From JAADHX01 sp964569385 (lineage in GTDB: Bacteria > Actinomycetota > Acidimicrobiia > Acidimicrobiales > Poriferisodalaceae), in NCBI GenBank assembly GCA_964569385.1, contig CAZMUM010000034.1:1-61072 (forward strand): DNA of 61,072 nt. The letters run 5' to 3'. A model generated the notes under the pieces. That model ran no database searches, was not told the DNA's origin, and saw only the letters and a list, made by a program, of their open reading frames with translations. Made by a program: the position numbers and the translations under genes. This document shows, in pieces, positions 7,509 to 14,825 of the stretch. Each line of letters starts with the position of its first letter. Position 1 is the first letter of the stretch.

Positions 7509-7934
7509 CTACTCAAGGAACTCGACCTCGGCTCCGACACTTCGATATGTGTCGCAAGCCCGCGGATCCCGGCTGATCAGAACCAGATCGTGCTGGATAG
7601 CTGCACTGGCCACCAGTGCATCGTAAACGGCACCGCCCGACACCCCGAGACCCGACAGTAGTTGGGTCAGCCGCTCAGTTGCTTTGTCGTCAAGGAAGCG
7701 GGTGTGTGGGAAGTTGGCGGTGAGCAGTGTTGCGACTGTGCTTGCATCGCGGCGGTTTGGTCCCGGCAGCCTGGTAAGAACCGAATATGTCTCGAACCAG
7801 GCGTGGCCTGCTAGTCCGAGTTGTCGTTTCGACAGAGCTTCCCACGTGCCCCCATGTGCAGCATGATCGGCTACGACCAACGCAACAGCAGCGCTGGTGT
7901 CGACGAGCGCAACGCTGGTCTGATCGAGAACCAC
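7509..7934 (-). CDS. VapC-type PIN-domain ribonuclease toxin
   Basis: A 141-residue PIN protein. The N-terminal strand VALVDTSAAVALV supplies the first acidic residue, the middle region a glutamate (FETYSVLTRL), and the C-terminal part AVYDALVASAA then LVLISRDPRA the other acidic residues of the metal-binding quartet. VapC toxins cut tRNA or rRNA. The start is GTG at 7934, 5 bp after the antitoxin stop. Confidence 0.85.
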   Translation of the reverse strand: MVLDQTSVALVDTSAAVALVVADHAAHGGTWEALSKRQLGLAGHAWFETYSVLTRLPGPNRRDASTVATLLTANFPHTRFLDDKATERLTQLLSGLGVSGGAVYDALVASAAIQHDLVLISRDPRACDTYRSVGAEVEFLE

Positions 7935-7939
7935 CCGCT

Positions 7940-8173
7940 CTACTGCTGATCGGCGTGCCGCAAGTCCGACACGTCTTCGTCGTCTATTGCGTTATCTGAA
8001 GCCGGGATCACCAAACGCGAACCGATCTCGCTTAGTCCTTTGAAAACCACCGGTTCGATTCGGATCGACGAACCATCGCTGACGATCTCGATCGGGCCTG
8101 GCGTGAGGCCTACTTCATCTCTGAGTTTCTTAGGTATGACGATTCGACCGGAGGCATCGATGGCAGCTTTCAT
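7940..8173 (-). CDS. AbrB/MazE-fold antitoxin (VapB)
   Basis: A 77-residue protein whose first half is a swapped-hairpin DNA-binding domain: MKAAIDASGRIVIPKKLRDE, then LTPGPIEIVSDGSSIRIEP, a textbook SpoVT-AbrB pattern. The tail ending in DDEDVSDLRHADQQ should bind the PIN toxin encoded next. A palindromic site lies 10-38 bp upstream of its ATG. Confidence 0.88.
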   Translation of the reverse strand: MKAAIDASGRIVIPKKLRDEVGLTPGPIEIVSDGSSIRIEPVVFKGLSEIGSRLVIPASDNAIDDEDVSDLRHADQQ

Positions 8174-8182
8174 GGCTGAAAA

Positions 8183-8211
8183 CTACCATTCGGTTGCCAT
8201 TTAAATGGTAG
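8183..8211. promoter_or_regulatory. Overlapping palindromes upstream of vapB
   Basis: CTACCATT (8183-8190) is matched by AATGGTAG (8204-8211), and the right side contains a perfect 12-bp palindrome CCATTTAAATGG (8197-8208). Three CCATT-type half-sites in one face fit cooperative binding by an AbrB-fold VapBC complex. Confidence 0.55.
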
Positions 8212-8241
8212 AAGGCTCTCAACCGTCGCCGCTGCATGGTG

Positions 8242-8304
8242 TTGACTCTTGTCTTCGATTATAGTTAACTGGTCTCTTAATTAATAAGACCGTTAACTAA
8301 GGAG
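8242..8304 (+). promoter_or_regulatory. ArsR promoter/operator region and ribosome site
   Basis: TTGACT (8242-8247) is a good -35; 17 bp on is TTAACT (8265-8270), a weak -10. Near-inverted blocks GTTAACTGGTCT and AGACCGTTAAC flank an AT-rich core (8264-8297), one base from perfect symmetry, the expected operator for the ArsR-like repressor encoded next. AAGGAG at 8299-8304 is a strong ribosome site for ATG 8311. Confidence 0.5.
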
Positions 8305-8310
8305 ACTCAG

Positions 8311-8703
8311 ATGTCGACAGCACTGATGGAGCGACAACTCGACGAAACGTTCGCGGCTCTAGCCAATCCGACGCGTCGGGCGATACTGGCCCGCCTCGCC
8401 CGCGGTGAAGCCAGCGTGAACGAACTCGCAGAACCATTCGACATGACTCTGCCCGCAGTATCGAGACACATCAAGGTGCTTGAAAGGGTTGGTCTGGTGG
8501 TCCAGGGAAGAAGGGCTCAATATCGCCCGTGCACTCTCGACGCGGCACCGCTCAGGGAGGTCGCCAACTGGACCGAGCACTATCGCCCAATTTGGGAAGC
8601 CCGCTTCGATCGCATGGACGACTACATCCAGCAGCTTCAAGACCCCGATCGATCAACCAATCAAGACAGCACAGAACCAAGCAAAGAGAGCGAAACCAAA
8701 TGA
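8311..8703 (+). CDS. ArsR-family winged-helix repressor
   Basis: A 130-residue regulator of the type paired with SRPBCC proteins. DETFAALANPTRRAILARLA is the entry helix, ASVNELAEPFDMTLPAVSRH plus IKVLERVGLV is the helix-turn-helix, and VVQGRRAQYRPCTLD is the wing. No metal-binding cysteine pair (ELCVC) is visible, so it is not a classic arsenic/cadmium sensor. The stop overlaps the next start by ATGA, so regulator and SRPBCC protein are translated together. Confidence 0.9.
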   Translation: MSTALMERQLDETFAALANPTRRAILARLARGEASVNELAEPFDMTLPAVSRHIKVLERVGLVVQGRRAQYRPCTLDAAPLREVANWTEHYRPIWEARFDRMDDYIQQLQDPDRSTNQDSTEPSKESETK

Positions 8704-9185
8704 CCGAGACCAAGTCCGTAGTTATCGAGCGCACCTTCAACGCCCCAGTCGATCTTGTTTGGTCGATGTGGACAGAGTCAGAGCACTTCCAGGCTTGGTA
8801 CGGTCCGACAGGAGCCAAGATTCCGGTGGCCAAGATGGACGTCCGGGTCGGGGGCAAGCGCCTGGTGTGCATGGAGATGGAGACGCCAAACGGAACCATG
8901 CAGATGTGGTTCTGTGGCGAGTACCGCGAGGTTATTGAGAACGAACGGCTCGTCTATACCGAGAGCATGTCCGACGAAGACGGCAACGTCATCTCGCCAG
9001 CCGACATGGGGATGCCTGCCGATCACCCCGAAACCACCGAGGTTGTGGTCGAACTGGTCGATCTTGGCGACAGCACCAAGATGACAATGACCCACATCGG
9101 TGTTCCTGCCGACTCTCCGGGTGGAAGTGGTTGGGCTATGGCTCTCGACAAGCTCGAAGCCCACGTCGCCGCAACCCTCGGGTAG
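8700..9185 (+). CDS. SRPBCC (AHSA1-type) ligand-binding protein
   Basis: A 161-residue START-fold protein: SVVIERTFNAPVDLVWSMWT and FQAWYGPTGA are the conserved N-terminal blocks, followed by the GTMQMWFCGEYREVIENERL strand pair and a C-terminal helix (GWAMALDKLEAHVAATLG). The fold makes a hydrophobic cavity; many members paired with ArsR repressors are of unknown ligand. Translationally coupled to the repressor (ATGA). A similar ArsR/AHSA1 pair occurs at 33964-35363 in the opposite gene order. Confidence 0.87.
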   Translation: MTETKSVVIERTFNAPVDLVWSMWTESEHFQAWYGPTGAKIPVAKMDVRVGGKRLVCMEMETPNGTMQMWFCGEYREVIENERLVYTESMSDEDGNVISPADMGMPADHPETTEVVVELVDLGDSTKMTMTHIGVPADSPGGSGWAMALDKLEAHVAATLG

Positions 9186-9241
9186 AGCGACTGGCGGCAG
9201 GCCACCTTCCCAACTAGCGTCGAACATCAACGATTGGGAAC

Positions 9242-10477
9242 GTGCCGGTGTTGGTGATCAAGTCGATGGTGCTGAGGTCGAGAGTCATCTTGTTGGCGCT
9301 TCTAATGTCTGCAGTCGCTGTGCTGCCCAGTACTGACAGTGCGGTGGCCGCTGAGTCGAACTCATTCGGCGTCTGGTTCGTCAGTCCGAGCGGTGTTGTT
9401 AGCGGCGATCCAAGCTTTGGAGACGCCATCGGTGACGACTTCCGAGCCAAAACGATCGAGGCCGCGCCGTTGTTCGACGGTTATTGGATCATGTCCGAAA
9501 CCGGCGAGGTTCAGGCGTTTGGAACGTCGGTCTTTTATGGAGATCTCGCCGAACTTGCTCTAGATCAGCCTCCCGTCGACATGGTTGCAACTGCCTCAGG
9601 CCTCGGCTATTGGATAGTGGCCGCCGATGGGGGCGTGTTCGCGTTTGGTGACGCCGGGTTCTATGGATCGCTCGGTGGCTTGAACCTGGTTAGGCCCATT
9701 GTTGCAATCGCTTCCACCAGCACCGGGAATGGCTACTGGTTGTTCGCTGCCGACGGGGGTGTCTTCGCGTTCGGTGATGCCGGTTTCCACGGCTCGTTAC
9801 CGCAGCTCGTCCACCGTGACGATCTAGTATCGCCAATTGCCACCGCGTCGAGGTCCGCTGGCGGAGCCGGGTACCTGATGGTCGGATCCGATGGTGGAGT
9901 ATTCGCATTCGGCGATGCAGGCTACCGCGGTGGGTTCCCCGAGCTACCCCTTGTCGTCGACGCGGGCATCAACATCGTGTCAATCGTGGTCGGGTCAAAC
10001 GGCGGATACTACCTCGTCGATGATCTCAGTGGCTTCTATGGCTTTGACGTGTTTCAGCCCACAATTACCGCTGAGCTGCGTGACCTTCCCACCGTCGATG
10101 CCGCCGGATTCGTGACGACCGCTCCGATCACGGCCACGATCAAACTGCCGACTGATGACCCAATTCACCCTGCCGTAGATGCTCGGGTTCTTGATCGCTC
10201 AGGCAACCTCGTCGCGGAGATAACGTTCGAGGATGGCTGGGAGATTCCCGACGACTACACATCTGACAGTGTCGCCGTAGCGACCGGCGCGTCGATGGCT
10301 ATAACCCTCACCCTGCCAAACCCGGGCATCTACACATTTGAGCTCGACCCGTACCGCTCCTCGCCTAACGGAAGCTTGATGGCTTTCGTCGGACGGGCTG
10401 GCGGCTCGGCGGTTGTGCGGCTCGGCAACGGTTCCGTCGTCAGTCTTCCAGCAGGGCCTATCACGAGTACCAGCTAG
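9242..10477 (+). CDS. Secreted protein with GYW/ADGGVFAFGDA repeats
   Basis: A 411-residue exported protein. The start may be GTG 9242 or ATG 9266; either leaves a signal peptide (RSRVILLALLMSAVAVLP, cut near AVAAES). Residues about 80-270 contain five degenerate repeats of about 40-45 residues built on G-Y-W-x-x-x-x-D-G-G-V-x-A-F-G-D-A-x-F-x-G, likely blades of a small beta-propeller. The C-terminal part (about 275-400) looks like a separate beta domain. Such repeats are, in my knowledge, common in secreted proteins of Acidimicrobiia. Function unknown; a cell-surface or binding role is plausible. It stands alone between the ArsR pair and the chromate locus. Confidence 0.8.
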   Translation: MPVLVIKSMVLRSRVILLALLMSAVAVLPSTDSAVAAESNSFGVWFVSPSGVVSGDPSFGDAIGDDFRAKTIEAAPLFDGYWIMSETGEVQAFGTSVFYGDLAELALDQPPVDMVATASGLGYWIVAADGGVFAFGDAGFYGSLGGLNLVRPIVAIASTSTGNGYWLFAADGGVFAFGDAGFHGSLPQLVHRDDLVSPIATASRSAGGAGYLMVGSDGGVFAFGDAGYRGGFPELPLVVDAGINIVSIVVGSNGGYYLVDDLSGFYGFDVFQPTITAELRDLPTVDAAGFVTTAPITATIKLPTDDPIHPAVDARVLDRSGNLVAEITFEDGWEIPDDYTSDSVAVATGASMAITLTLPNPGIYTFELDPYRSSPNGSLMAFVGRAGGSAVVRLGNGSVVSLPAGPITSTS

Positions 10478-10545
10478 AAGCGCCATTTGAGCGACTCGCC
10501 TAATGGGTTCGGGTATCGCTGTCCGGACCCGAGAATCTGCCAGAG

Positions 10546-10971
10546 CTACGGCGCTGTGCCAAGGGTCTCTCGACGCAAATAGATCTCGAGGCTGGTGAGG
10601 ATTGTTGCGGTGATGGTTCGAACATCCTCGTCGCCGTGATCGAGCCCAAGCGCCCTGATAATCGTGTCGAAGCCGGCTGCTTCTGGTGCGTCGAATCGAT
10701 CGTCCTCGACATCGGCCTGATGGATGATCTCGGCAATTCGCCACAGGACCGGATCGTCTAGGTCGTAGTCGCGCAAGATGGTTTCGAAGGTGATGTCTGG
10801 GCCACGATGGCTGAGTTCGCAGCCGACCATGTCGAACGGGGTCGCGCCGTCGGGAACGTCGTCGAGGTCATCCACATACAAGAACTTTGCTTCGGCGTCG
10901 ACGTAGTTGGCGATAAGCCATGCCGATGCGGCCCGGTCAACGTGGATGCCCGATCTTGTAGCCCACTTCAC
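10546..10971 (-). CDS. ChrB C-terminal-domain protein (chromate resistance)
   Basis: A 141-residue protein matching the C-terminal half of ChrB: MKWATRSGIHVDRAASAWLI at the start and later FDMVGCELSHRGPDITFETI with conserved cysteine and histidine, then ALGLDHGD. In ChrB this half is thought to sense or reduce chromate. It is a separate gene here, translated from an ATG that overlaps the stop of the N-terminal-half gene (ATGA at 10968-10971). Separate ChrB-N and ChrB-C genes are known in other actinobacteria such as Arthrobacter, so this is probably the native form. Confidence 0.85.
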   Translation of the reverse strand: MKWATRSGIHVDRAASAWLIANYVDAEAKFLYVDDLDDVPDGATPFDMVGCELSHRGPDITFETILRDYDLDDPVLWRIAEIIHQADVEDDRFDAPEAAGFDTIIRALGLDHGDEDVRTITATILTSLEIYLRRETLGTAP

Positions 10972-11465
10972 TTCTTGACCTCAGCTGATTGTGGAGGGTT
11001 GGAACCCGGCGTCGTCGATTGTGCGGCCTCGGCGATCGCCAATCTGGCCCGATCTCGCAGTGGGGCTCTGAAGTAGTCGCGTCGATCGATTCGGCGCCAC
11101 TCCCTTCGCCAGCGTTGAACCGTCCGAGGCCCCGCCTGGCTAGAGGTTTCGATGTCTGCTAGTAGCTCGCCATACTCGGTGTCTCTGCTTTCGCGCATCT
11201 CTTGGGCGAGTTTGGAACTGTTGCGTCGCCCCGATGGGGTTGCAATCCACACGATCGCTTCGCCGTCGGCCTCGATGACAGAGGCGGCAACCCATTCGAG
11301 ATGTTCCTTGGTTCGGGCATCGTTAGGTAGCGCCACGAGCCCGTCGCCGATCTGGGCCACCCCGAGGTCTTTCAGCTTGCGCCAAACGGCGATTCGAGGT
11401 GTCGATGGATCGCGCGGAATGCGATAGCTCAGGAGAACCCATTCTTGAAGTGGTTGCGTAACCAT
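10968..11465 (-). CDS. ChrB N-terminal-domain protein (chromate-responsive regulator)
   Basis: A 165-residue protein with the ChrB N-terminal signature EWVLLSYRIPRDPSTPRIAV, WRKLKDLGVAQIGDGLVALP and a basic helical region RTVQRWRREWRRIDRRDYF. ChrB represses or activates the chr operon in response to chromate. Its ATG lies inside a perfect 14-bp palindrome (11458-11471), consistent with autoregulation. It is divergent from chrA and cotranscribed with the C-terminal-domain gene. Confidence 0.85.
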   Translation of the reverse strand: MVTQPLQEWVLLSYRIPRDPSTPRIAVWRKLKDLGVAQIGDGLVALPNDARTKEHLEWVAASVIEADGEAIVWIATPSGRRNSSKLAQEMRESRDTEYGELLADIETSSQAGPRTVQRWRREWRRIDRRDYFRAPLRDRARLAIAEAAQSTTPGSNPPQSAEVKK

Positions 11466-11509
11466 GGTTACAATTCTACAGTGTATGAACTATGAAACCA
11501 CGGTTACAA
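11458..11509. promoter_or_regulatory. Palindrome and repeat between chrB and chrA
   Basis: A perfect palindrome GTAACCATGGTTAC (11458-11471) covers the chrB start. Its right half is repeated as ACCACGGTTACAA at 11497-11509, beside ACCATGGTTACAA at 11461-11473, 36 bp apart. TTACAA (11468-11473) and TATGAA (11491-11496) with a 17-bp spacer could be the chrA promoter. This is the obvious ChrB operator. Confidence 0.6.
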
Positions 11510-12901
11510 GGTCAAAGCTCAGAACACGCACACGAAGTCACCGTGCGGCCTGGCGATGTCATCGCCCGATCCCAATGGATCGCGGCATGGTCCACCGTTG
11601 CCGTCAACAGTTTCGGTGGGCCCGCTGGACAGATCGCCGTCATGCACGACGAGATCGTGGTCAAACTAAAATGGATCGGCGAACGACGCTTCTTGCATGC
11701 ACTCAACTACTGCATGTTGCTTCCAGGGCCAGGAGCCCAGCAGCTCGCCACCTATCTGGGCTGGCTCCTGCGTGGCCCGGCCGGTGGGCTGTTCGCCGGC
11801 GCACTGTTCATTCTTCCCGGGTTCGTCTCGATCACGGTGCTCAGCATTCTGTTCGCCGCCTATGGCGATCTGACCTGGGTCAACGGGCTGTTCTCCGGCA
11901 TCTCGGCTGCTGTAATCGCCGTCGTGGCCAGCGCCGTCGTTCGGATTGGTCGACGAGTGATCAAGAACCCGGTCGTGTTGGGTATCTCGGCCGCCGCGTT
12001 TGTTGGAATCTTTGTGTTCGAGCTGCCGTTCCCCTTGATTGTCGCGTTTGCGGCTGTGACCGGCCTCGTGGGTGGAACGATGCGACCAGACCTTTTCAAC
12101 CTCATCGAAGGCAAGGACGAAGACTCGGTAGAAAATGATTGCGGCGTTCTTGTCGGCGATGAAGACCTGGCGCTCGGGCGGCCGTCGTGGGGGAGGGCCC
12201 TCAGGGTTCTGGCTATCGGGCTTGGGTTGTGGTTCGGGCCGGTATTGATCCTGCTTGTCGTCCTAGGCAAGGGCTCAGTATTCGTGCACGTTGCCTGGTT
12301 CTTTTCAACTTCGGCGGCGCTTACTTTCGGTGGTGCCTATTCGGTGCTCGCGTACATCTCCCAAGAATCGGTGAACACATTCGGATGGCTCGATCCAGGC
12401 GAGATGATCAGCGGTCTTGGCATGGCAGAGTCGACACCTGGCCCACTAATTCAGGTCGTTCAGTTCGTCGGGTTCATGGGGCCGTATCGCGAGCCAGGCT
12501 CGTTGTCGCCGCTACAGGCCGGAATGTCTGGCGCGGTGATTGCTACCTGGGTCACCTTTATCCCGTCGTTTCTGTGGATCTTTCTCGGCGCTCCATTCAT
12601 CGAACATCTGAGAGGCAAGGTCGCTCTGACGTCGGCCCTCTCGACGGTTACCGCAGCGGTGGTGGGAGTCGTGTTGAACCTGACGATCTGGTTTGGGCTG
12701 TTCACGCTGTTCGGCACGGTAAAGGAACGACGCGGGTTCGGCGCGTTGCTGTATCAGCCTGAACTCTCGTCGGCGAACTGGGCCGCCTCAGCAATAGCCA
12801 TCGGCGCCGCTGTCGCCATCTTCAGGTTCAACGTCGCAACCCTGAGAGTTGTTGGTGTCGCCGCGGCAGTCGGGATCCTTCATCAGTTCCTCGTCGCGTA
12901 A
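11492..12901 (+). CDS. chrA: ChrA chromate transporter
   Basis: A 469-residue two-domain CHR transporter that expels chromate from the cytoplasm. The first domain shows FGGPAGQIAVMHDEIV and LLPGPGAQQLATYLGWLLRG, the second FGGAYSVLAYISQE and GLGMAESTPGPLIQVVQFVG; both halves repeat the family's F-G-G and P-G-P motifs, with about ten membrane segments. If the proposed promoter is used, translation may begin at GTG 11543 rather than ATG 11492; homology starts only near residue 25, so either fits. It is divergent from chrB and followed 42 bp on by a phosphatase-like gene. Confidence 0.92.
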   Translation: MKPRLQGQSSEHAHEVTVRPGDVIARSQWIAAWSTVAVNSFGGPAGQIAVMHDEIVVKLKWIGERRFLHALNYCMLLPGPGAQQLATYLGWLLRGPAGGLFAGALFILPGFVSITVLSILFAAYGDLTWVNGLFSGISAAVIAVVASAVVRIGRRVIKNPVVLGISAAAFVGIFVFELPFPLIVAFAAVTGLVGGTMRPDLFNLIEGKDEDSVENDCGVLVGDEDLALGRPSWGRALRVLAIGLGLWFGPVLILLVVLGKGSVFVHVAWFFSTSAALTFGGAYSVLAYISQESVNTFGWLDPGEMISGLGMAESTPGPLIQVVQFVGFMGPYREPGSLSPLQAGMSGAVIATWVTFIPSFLWIFLGAPFIEHLRGKVALTSALSTVTAAVVGVVLNLTIWFGLFTLFGTVKERRGFGALLYQPELSSANWAASAIAIGAAVAIFRFNVATLRVVGVAAAVGILHQFLVA

Positions 12902-12943
12902 GCCCGCTGTCGATCCGCCAACAACCAACAGAGGACATTCCAC

Positions 12944-13336
12944 ATGGCAACCAACATCATCTTCCTATGCCCGCACAATGCAGCCAAGAGCGCAATCGCC
13001 GCCGCGTTTCTGACCCGCGAAACGTGCAGTCGTGGTCTTGACGTTTCGATTGCCACGGCCGGAACCCATCCCGACCCCTTCGTGCTTCCAATAGTGAGCG
13101 AACGGCTAGTAACCGAGAACCTTCCTCCGGCCCAAGACCCGCGAAAGGTGACTCCCGACGATCTCGCCCGCGCCGACATCGTGGTCAACCTCGGTTGTGA
13201 ACTGAACGATCTGCCCACGTCGAAGTCTCCAATCGAGTGGCAGATCCCGAACTTCAGCGACGATCCCGTCCTTGCCTTCGCCGCGCTCGAAGACCATGTA
13301 GAGTGCTTTGCCGCTGATCTAGCTAACCGAGAGTAA
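12944..13336 (+). CDS. Low-molecular-weight phosphatase/arsenate-reductase-like protein, Lys variant
   Basis: A 130-residue LMW-PTP-fold protein. The phosphate loop is IFLCPHNAAKSAIAAAFL at residues 6-23. The family pattern is C-x5-R-(S/T); here lysine stands in place of arginine. The distal end, where an acid is expected (KSPIEWQIPNFSDDP), carries aspartates. The fold includes protein tyrosine phosphatases and arsenate reductases. Position directly behind chrA suggests a role in oxyanion handling, but the Arg-to-Lys change makes ordinary phosphatase chemistry uncertain. AGAGGA is a ribosome site upstream. Confidence 0.75.
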   Translation: MATNIIFLCPHNAAKSAIAAAFLTRETCSRGLDVSIATAGTHPDPFVLPIVSERLVTENLPPAQDPRKVTPDDLARADIVVNLGCELNDLPTSKSPIEWQIPNFSDDPVLAFAALEDHVECFAADLANRE

Positions 13337-13343
13337 CTAGATC
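13316..13343. terminator. Possible bidirectional hairpin between convergent genes
   Basis: GATCTAG (13316-13322) and CTAGATC (13337-13343) are perfect 7-bp inverted arms with a 14-nt loop, exactly where a rightward and a leftward gene meet end to end. There is no T-run, so it is at best a weak terminator. Confidence 0.3.
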
Positions 13344-13711
13344 GCTGAGGTGTCCTGGCTGAAGGTGTTGACCCAGGTGCCATCTCGGTCGCACCACAGT
13401 GAGCTGACGTACATGGCCTCGGGTTCTGAGACAGCCCCATCGACGATTTGGGTGTAGTCGGCTCGGTAACAAAACATGACCGCCGCATCCGACACAGCGA
13501 ACGTCCGTTGCTCACTCAACTCGTAGCTAGCAACGGTCGGGCCGTCGGTCAGTTGCCCGGTGTGCTCGTCGCGGTTGGCGAATCCGGTGGGATAAACACC
13601 GAGGAAGTCGTCCGAAAGCACTGCTTCGTCGGCCGCCGGGTCGCCAGTGACTAGAGCTTCCCACACTAGTGTTTCGAGCTCGATGAAGTGGTCGAGGTTG
13701 AGGGTTGTCAT
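13337..13711 (-). CDS. NTF2-like/DUF4440 family protein
   Basis: A 124-residue alpha+beta-barrel protein: an N-terminal helix pair (LDHFIELETLVWEALVTGDP), LSDDFLGVYPTG, a mid-barrel strand and a C-terminal strand ending GTWVNTFSQDTSAI. This is the SnoaL/NTF2 build, whose members are small enzymes or ligand binders. No catalytic assignment can be made. It is followed 4 bp later by the VOC gene start on the opposite side of the operon (leftward order: VOC, NTF2-like). Confidence 0.7.
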   Translation of the reverse strand: MTTLNLDHFIELETLVWEALVTGDPAADEAVLSDDFLGVYPTGFANRDEHTGQLTDGPTVASYELSEQRTFAVSDAAVMFCYRADYTQIVDGAVSEPEAMYVSSLWCDRDGTWVNTFSQDTSAI

Positions 13712-13715
13712 CCAG

Positions 13716-14009
13716 CTATTGTGCCGCGCCGGGGCCGAAGTCGCCGCCCGTGTATTCCTTACGCTCGATCAGGACCAGCCAGTTACCACTGTTGTCGCGA
13801 ATCATGGCCTCAACCCCGTAAGGCCGCTCGGCTGGTTCTTGCAAGAACTCGACGCCTCTGGCCTTCAGTTGTTCGAACGTCGCTTGGCAGTTGTCAGTCA
13901 TCAACCCGACGGCAGGCAACGAGCCTTTGTCGAGCAACCGCTGCATGGCGGCGGCATCTTCGTCGTGGTCATTAACCCACACGGTCGAAAGGGACACGTT
14001 CGTGATCAT
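13716..14009 (-). CDS. VOC-family protein with internal deletion
   Basis: A 97-residue vicinal-oxygen-chelate (glyoxalase-fold) protein. The first strand MITNVSLSTVWVND is followed at once by the second half (KGSLPAVGLMTDNCQATFEQ, then EPAERPYGVEAMIRDNSGNW). Family members are normally about 130 residues, so about 40-50 residues of the first beta-alpha-beta-beta-beta module are missing, in frame. One metal-binding face would be lost, so the protein is probably inactive. It may be a real deletion or an assembly fault. Start ATG 14009. Confidence 0.7.
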   Translation of the reverse strand: MITNVSLSTVWVNDHDEDAAAMQRLLDKGSLPAVGLMTDNCQATFEQLKARGVEFLQEPAERPYGVEAMIRDNSGNWLVLIERKEYTGGDFGPGAAQ

Positions 14010-14036
14010 GGGCTGATCCTACGAACCAACGCCGGG

Positions 14037-14219
14037 TCACGCTTCTCCCAGAATGCTCTTGTTGGACCTGTCGATGCCAGCCATGAATAGGTAACAACCA
14101 GGTACATGGCTCGATGTCGGGCCCAATCGGTCGCGGTAGTCGGTCGGGCTGACACCAACAAGATCAGTAAACCCATGAGCGTGCTCGTACCAACACCAAA
14201 TTGATGGACCTGGCCACAC
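14037..14219 (-). pseudogene. Remnant of an AraC-family regulator C-terminus
   Basis: A 60-codon leftward frame contains AHGFTDLVGVSPTDYRDRLG, resembling the end of an AraC helix-turn-helix (second recognition helix followed by V-S-P-x-x-Y-R-x-R), then VPGCYLFMAGIDRSNKSILG. No matching N-terminal part is found upstream in any frame. AraC genes are commonly next to VOC genes of this type. I regard it as a decayed regulator; the call rests on this short motif only. Confidence 0.4.
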
Positions 14220-14280
14220 CCGCCGTGGCTAATCTCACCAATTTGGGGTTTGATCCTAGTGAAGGGAGTAAAACACCAGC

Positions 14281-14802
14281 ATGGAATTGAGCACTCTCGC
14301 ATCACACATCGGCGCTGTCGCCCAACTATCAGGTCGGTTTGTTCTCAGATCGGGCGCGATGTCGAACACCTATTTCGACAAGTACCTGTTCGAGTCAGAT
14401 CCTGAACTCCTCAGAGCAATCGCGGAGCATTTGGTGCCCATGATTCCTGAGGGCACTGAGCTTCTTGCTGGCCTCGAGCTTGGCGGTGTTCCAGTGGCTA
14501 CGGCGCTGTCTTACGCGTCGGGTTTGCCAGCGGTATTCGTGCGAAAGAAGGCCAAGGACTACGGCACCGCAAAGCTGGCCGAAGGGCCGAGCATCGAAGG
14601 TAAGCGAGTTCTGATTGTCGAAGACATCGTCACCAGTGGCGGTCAGGTGGTCCTGTCTACGACCGACCTGCGGGAGCTCGGAGCTATCGTCGACTCAGCC
14701 GTTTGTGTGATCGATCGCGAACAAGGCGGAAGTGAGGCCCTTGCCGATGCAAACGTTGCCCTGGGCGCGCTGTTCACCAGATCAGGCATCGAGTCTTCCT
14801 AG
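14281..14802 (+). CDS. pyrE: Orotate phosphoribosyltransferase
   Basis: A 173-residue PRTase of de novo pyrimidine synthesis that joins orotate to PRPP. Conserved blocks: SGRFVLRSGAMSNTYFDKYL (orotate side), ELLAGLELGGVPVATALS, PAVFVRKKAKDYGT, and the PRPP-binding motif VLIVEDIVTSGGQVV near residues 102-116. It is a single gene without other pyr genes nearby. AGGGAG lies upstream of ATG 14281. Confidence 0.92.
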   Translation: MELSTLASHIGAVAQLSGRFVLRSGAMSNTYFDKYLFESDPELLRAIAEHLVPMIPEGTELLAGLELGGVPVATALSYASGLPAVFVRKKAKDYGTAKLAEGPSIEGKRVLIVEDIVTSGGQVVLSTTDLRELGAIVDSAVCVIDREQGGSEALADANVALGALFTRSGIESS

Positions 14803-14825
14803 AAACGACCTCGATATTCGCGAGT

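Noticed and set aside
8242..8265. TTGACT with TATAGT at 12 bp as the ArsR promoter
   Set aside because: The spacing is too short; the TTAACT at 17 bp is a more acceptable though weak -10.
11464..12138. 224-codon rightward frame over chrA
   Set aside because: Arg/His-rich shadow of the ChrA frame without any motif.
14006..14305. 99-codon leftward frame upstream of the VOC gene
   Set aside because: No family features; the AraC-like tail is in a different frame of the same stretch.
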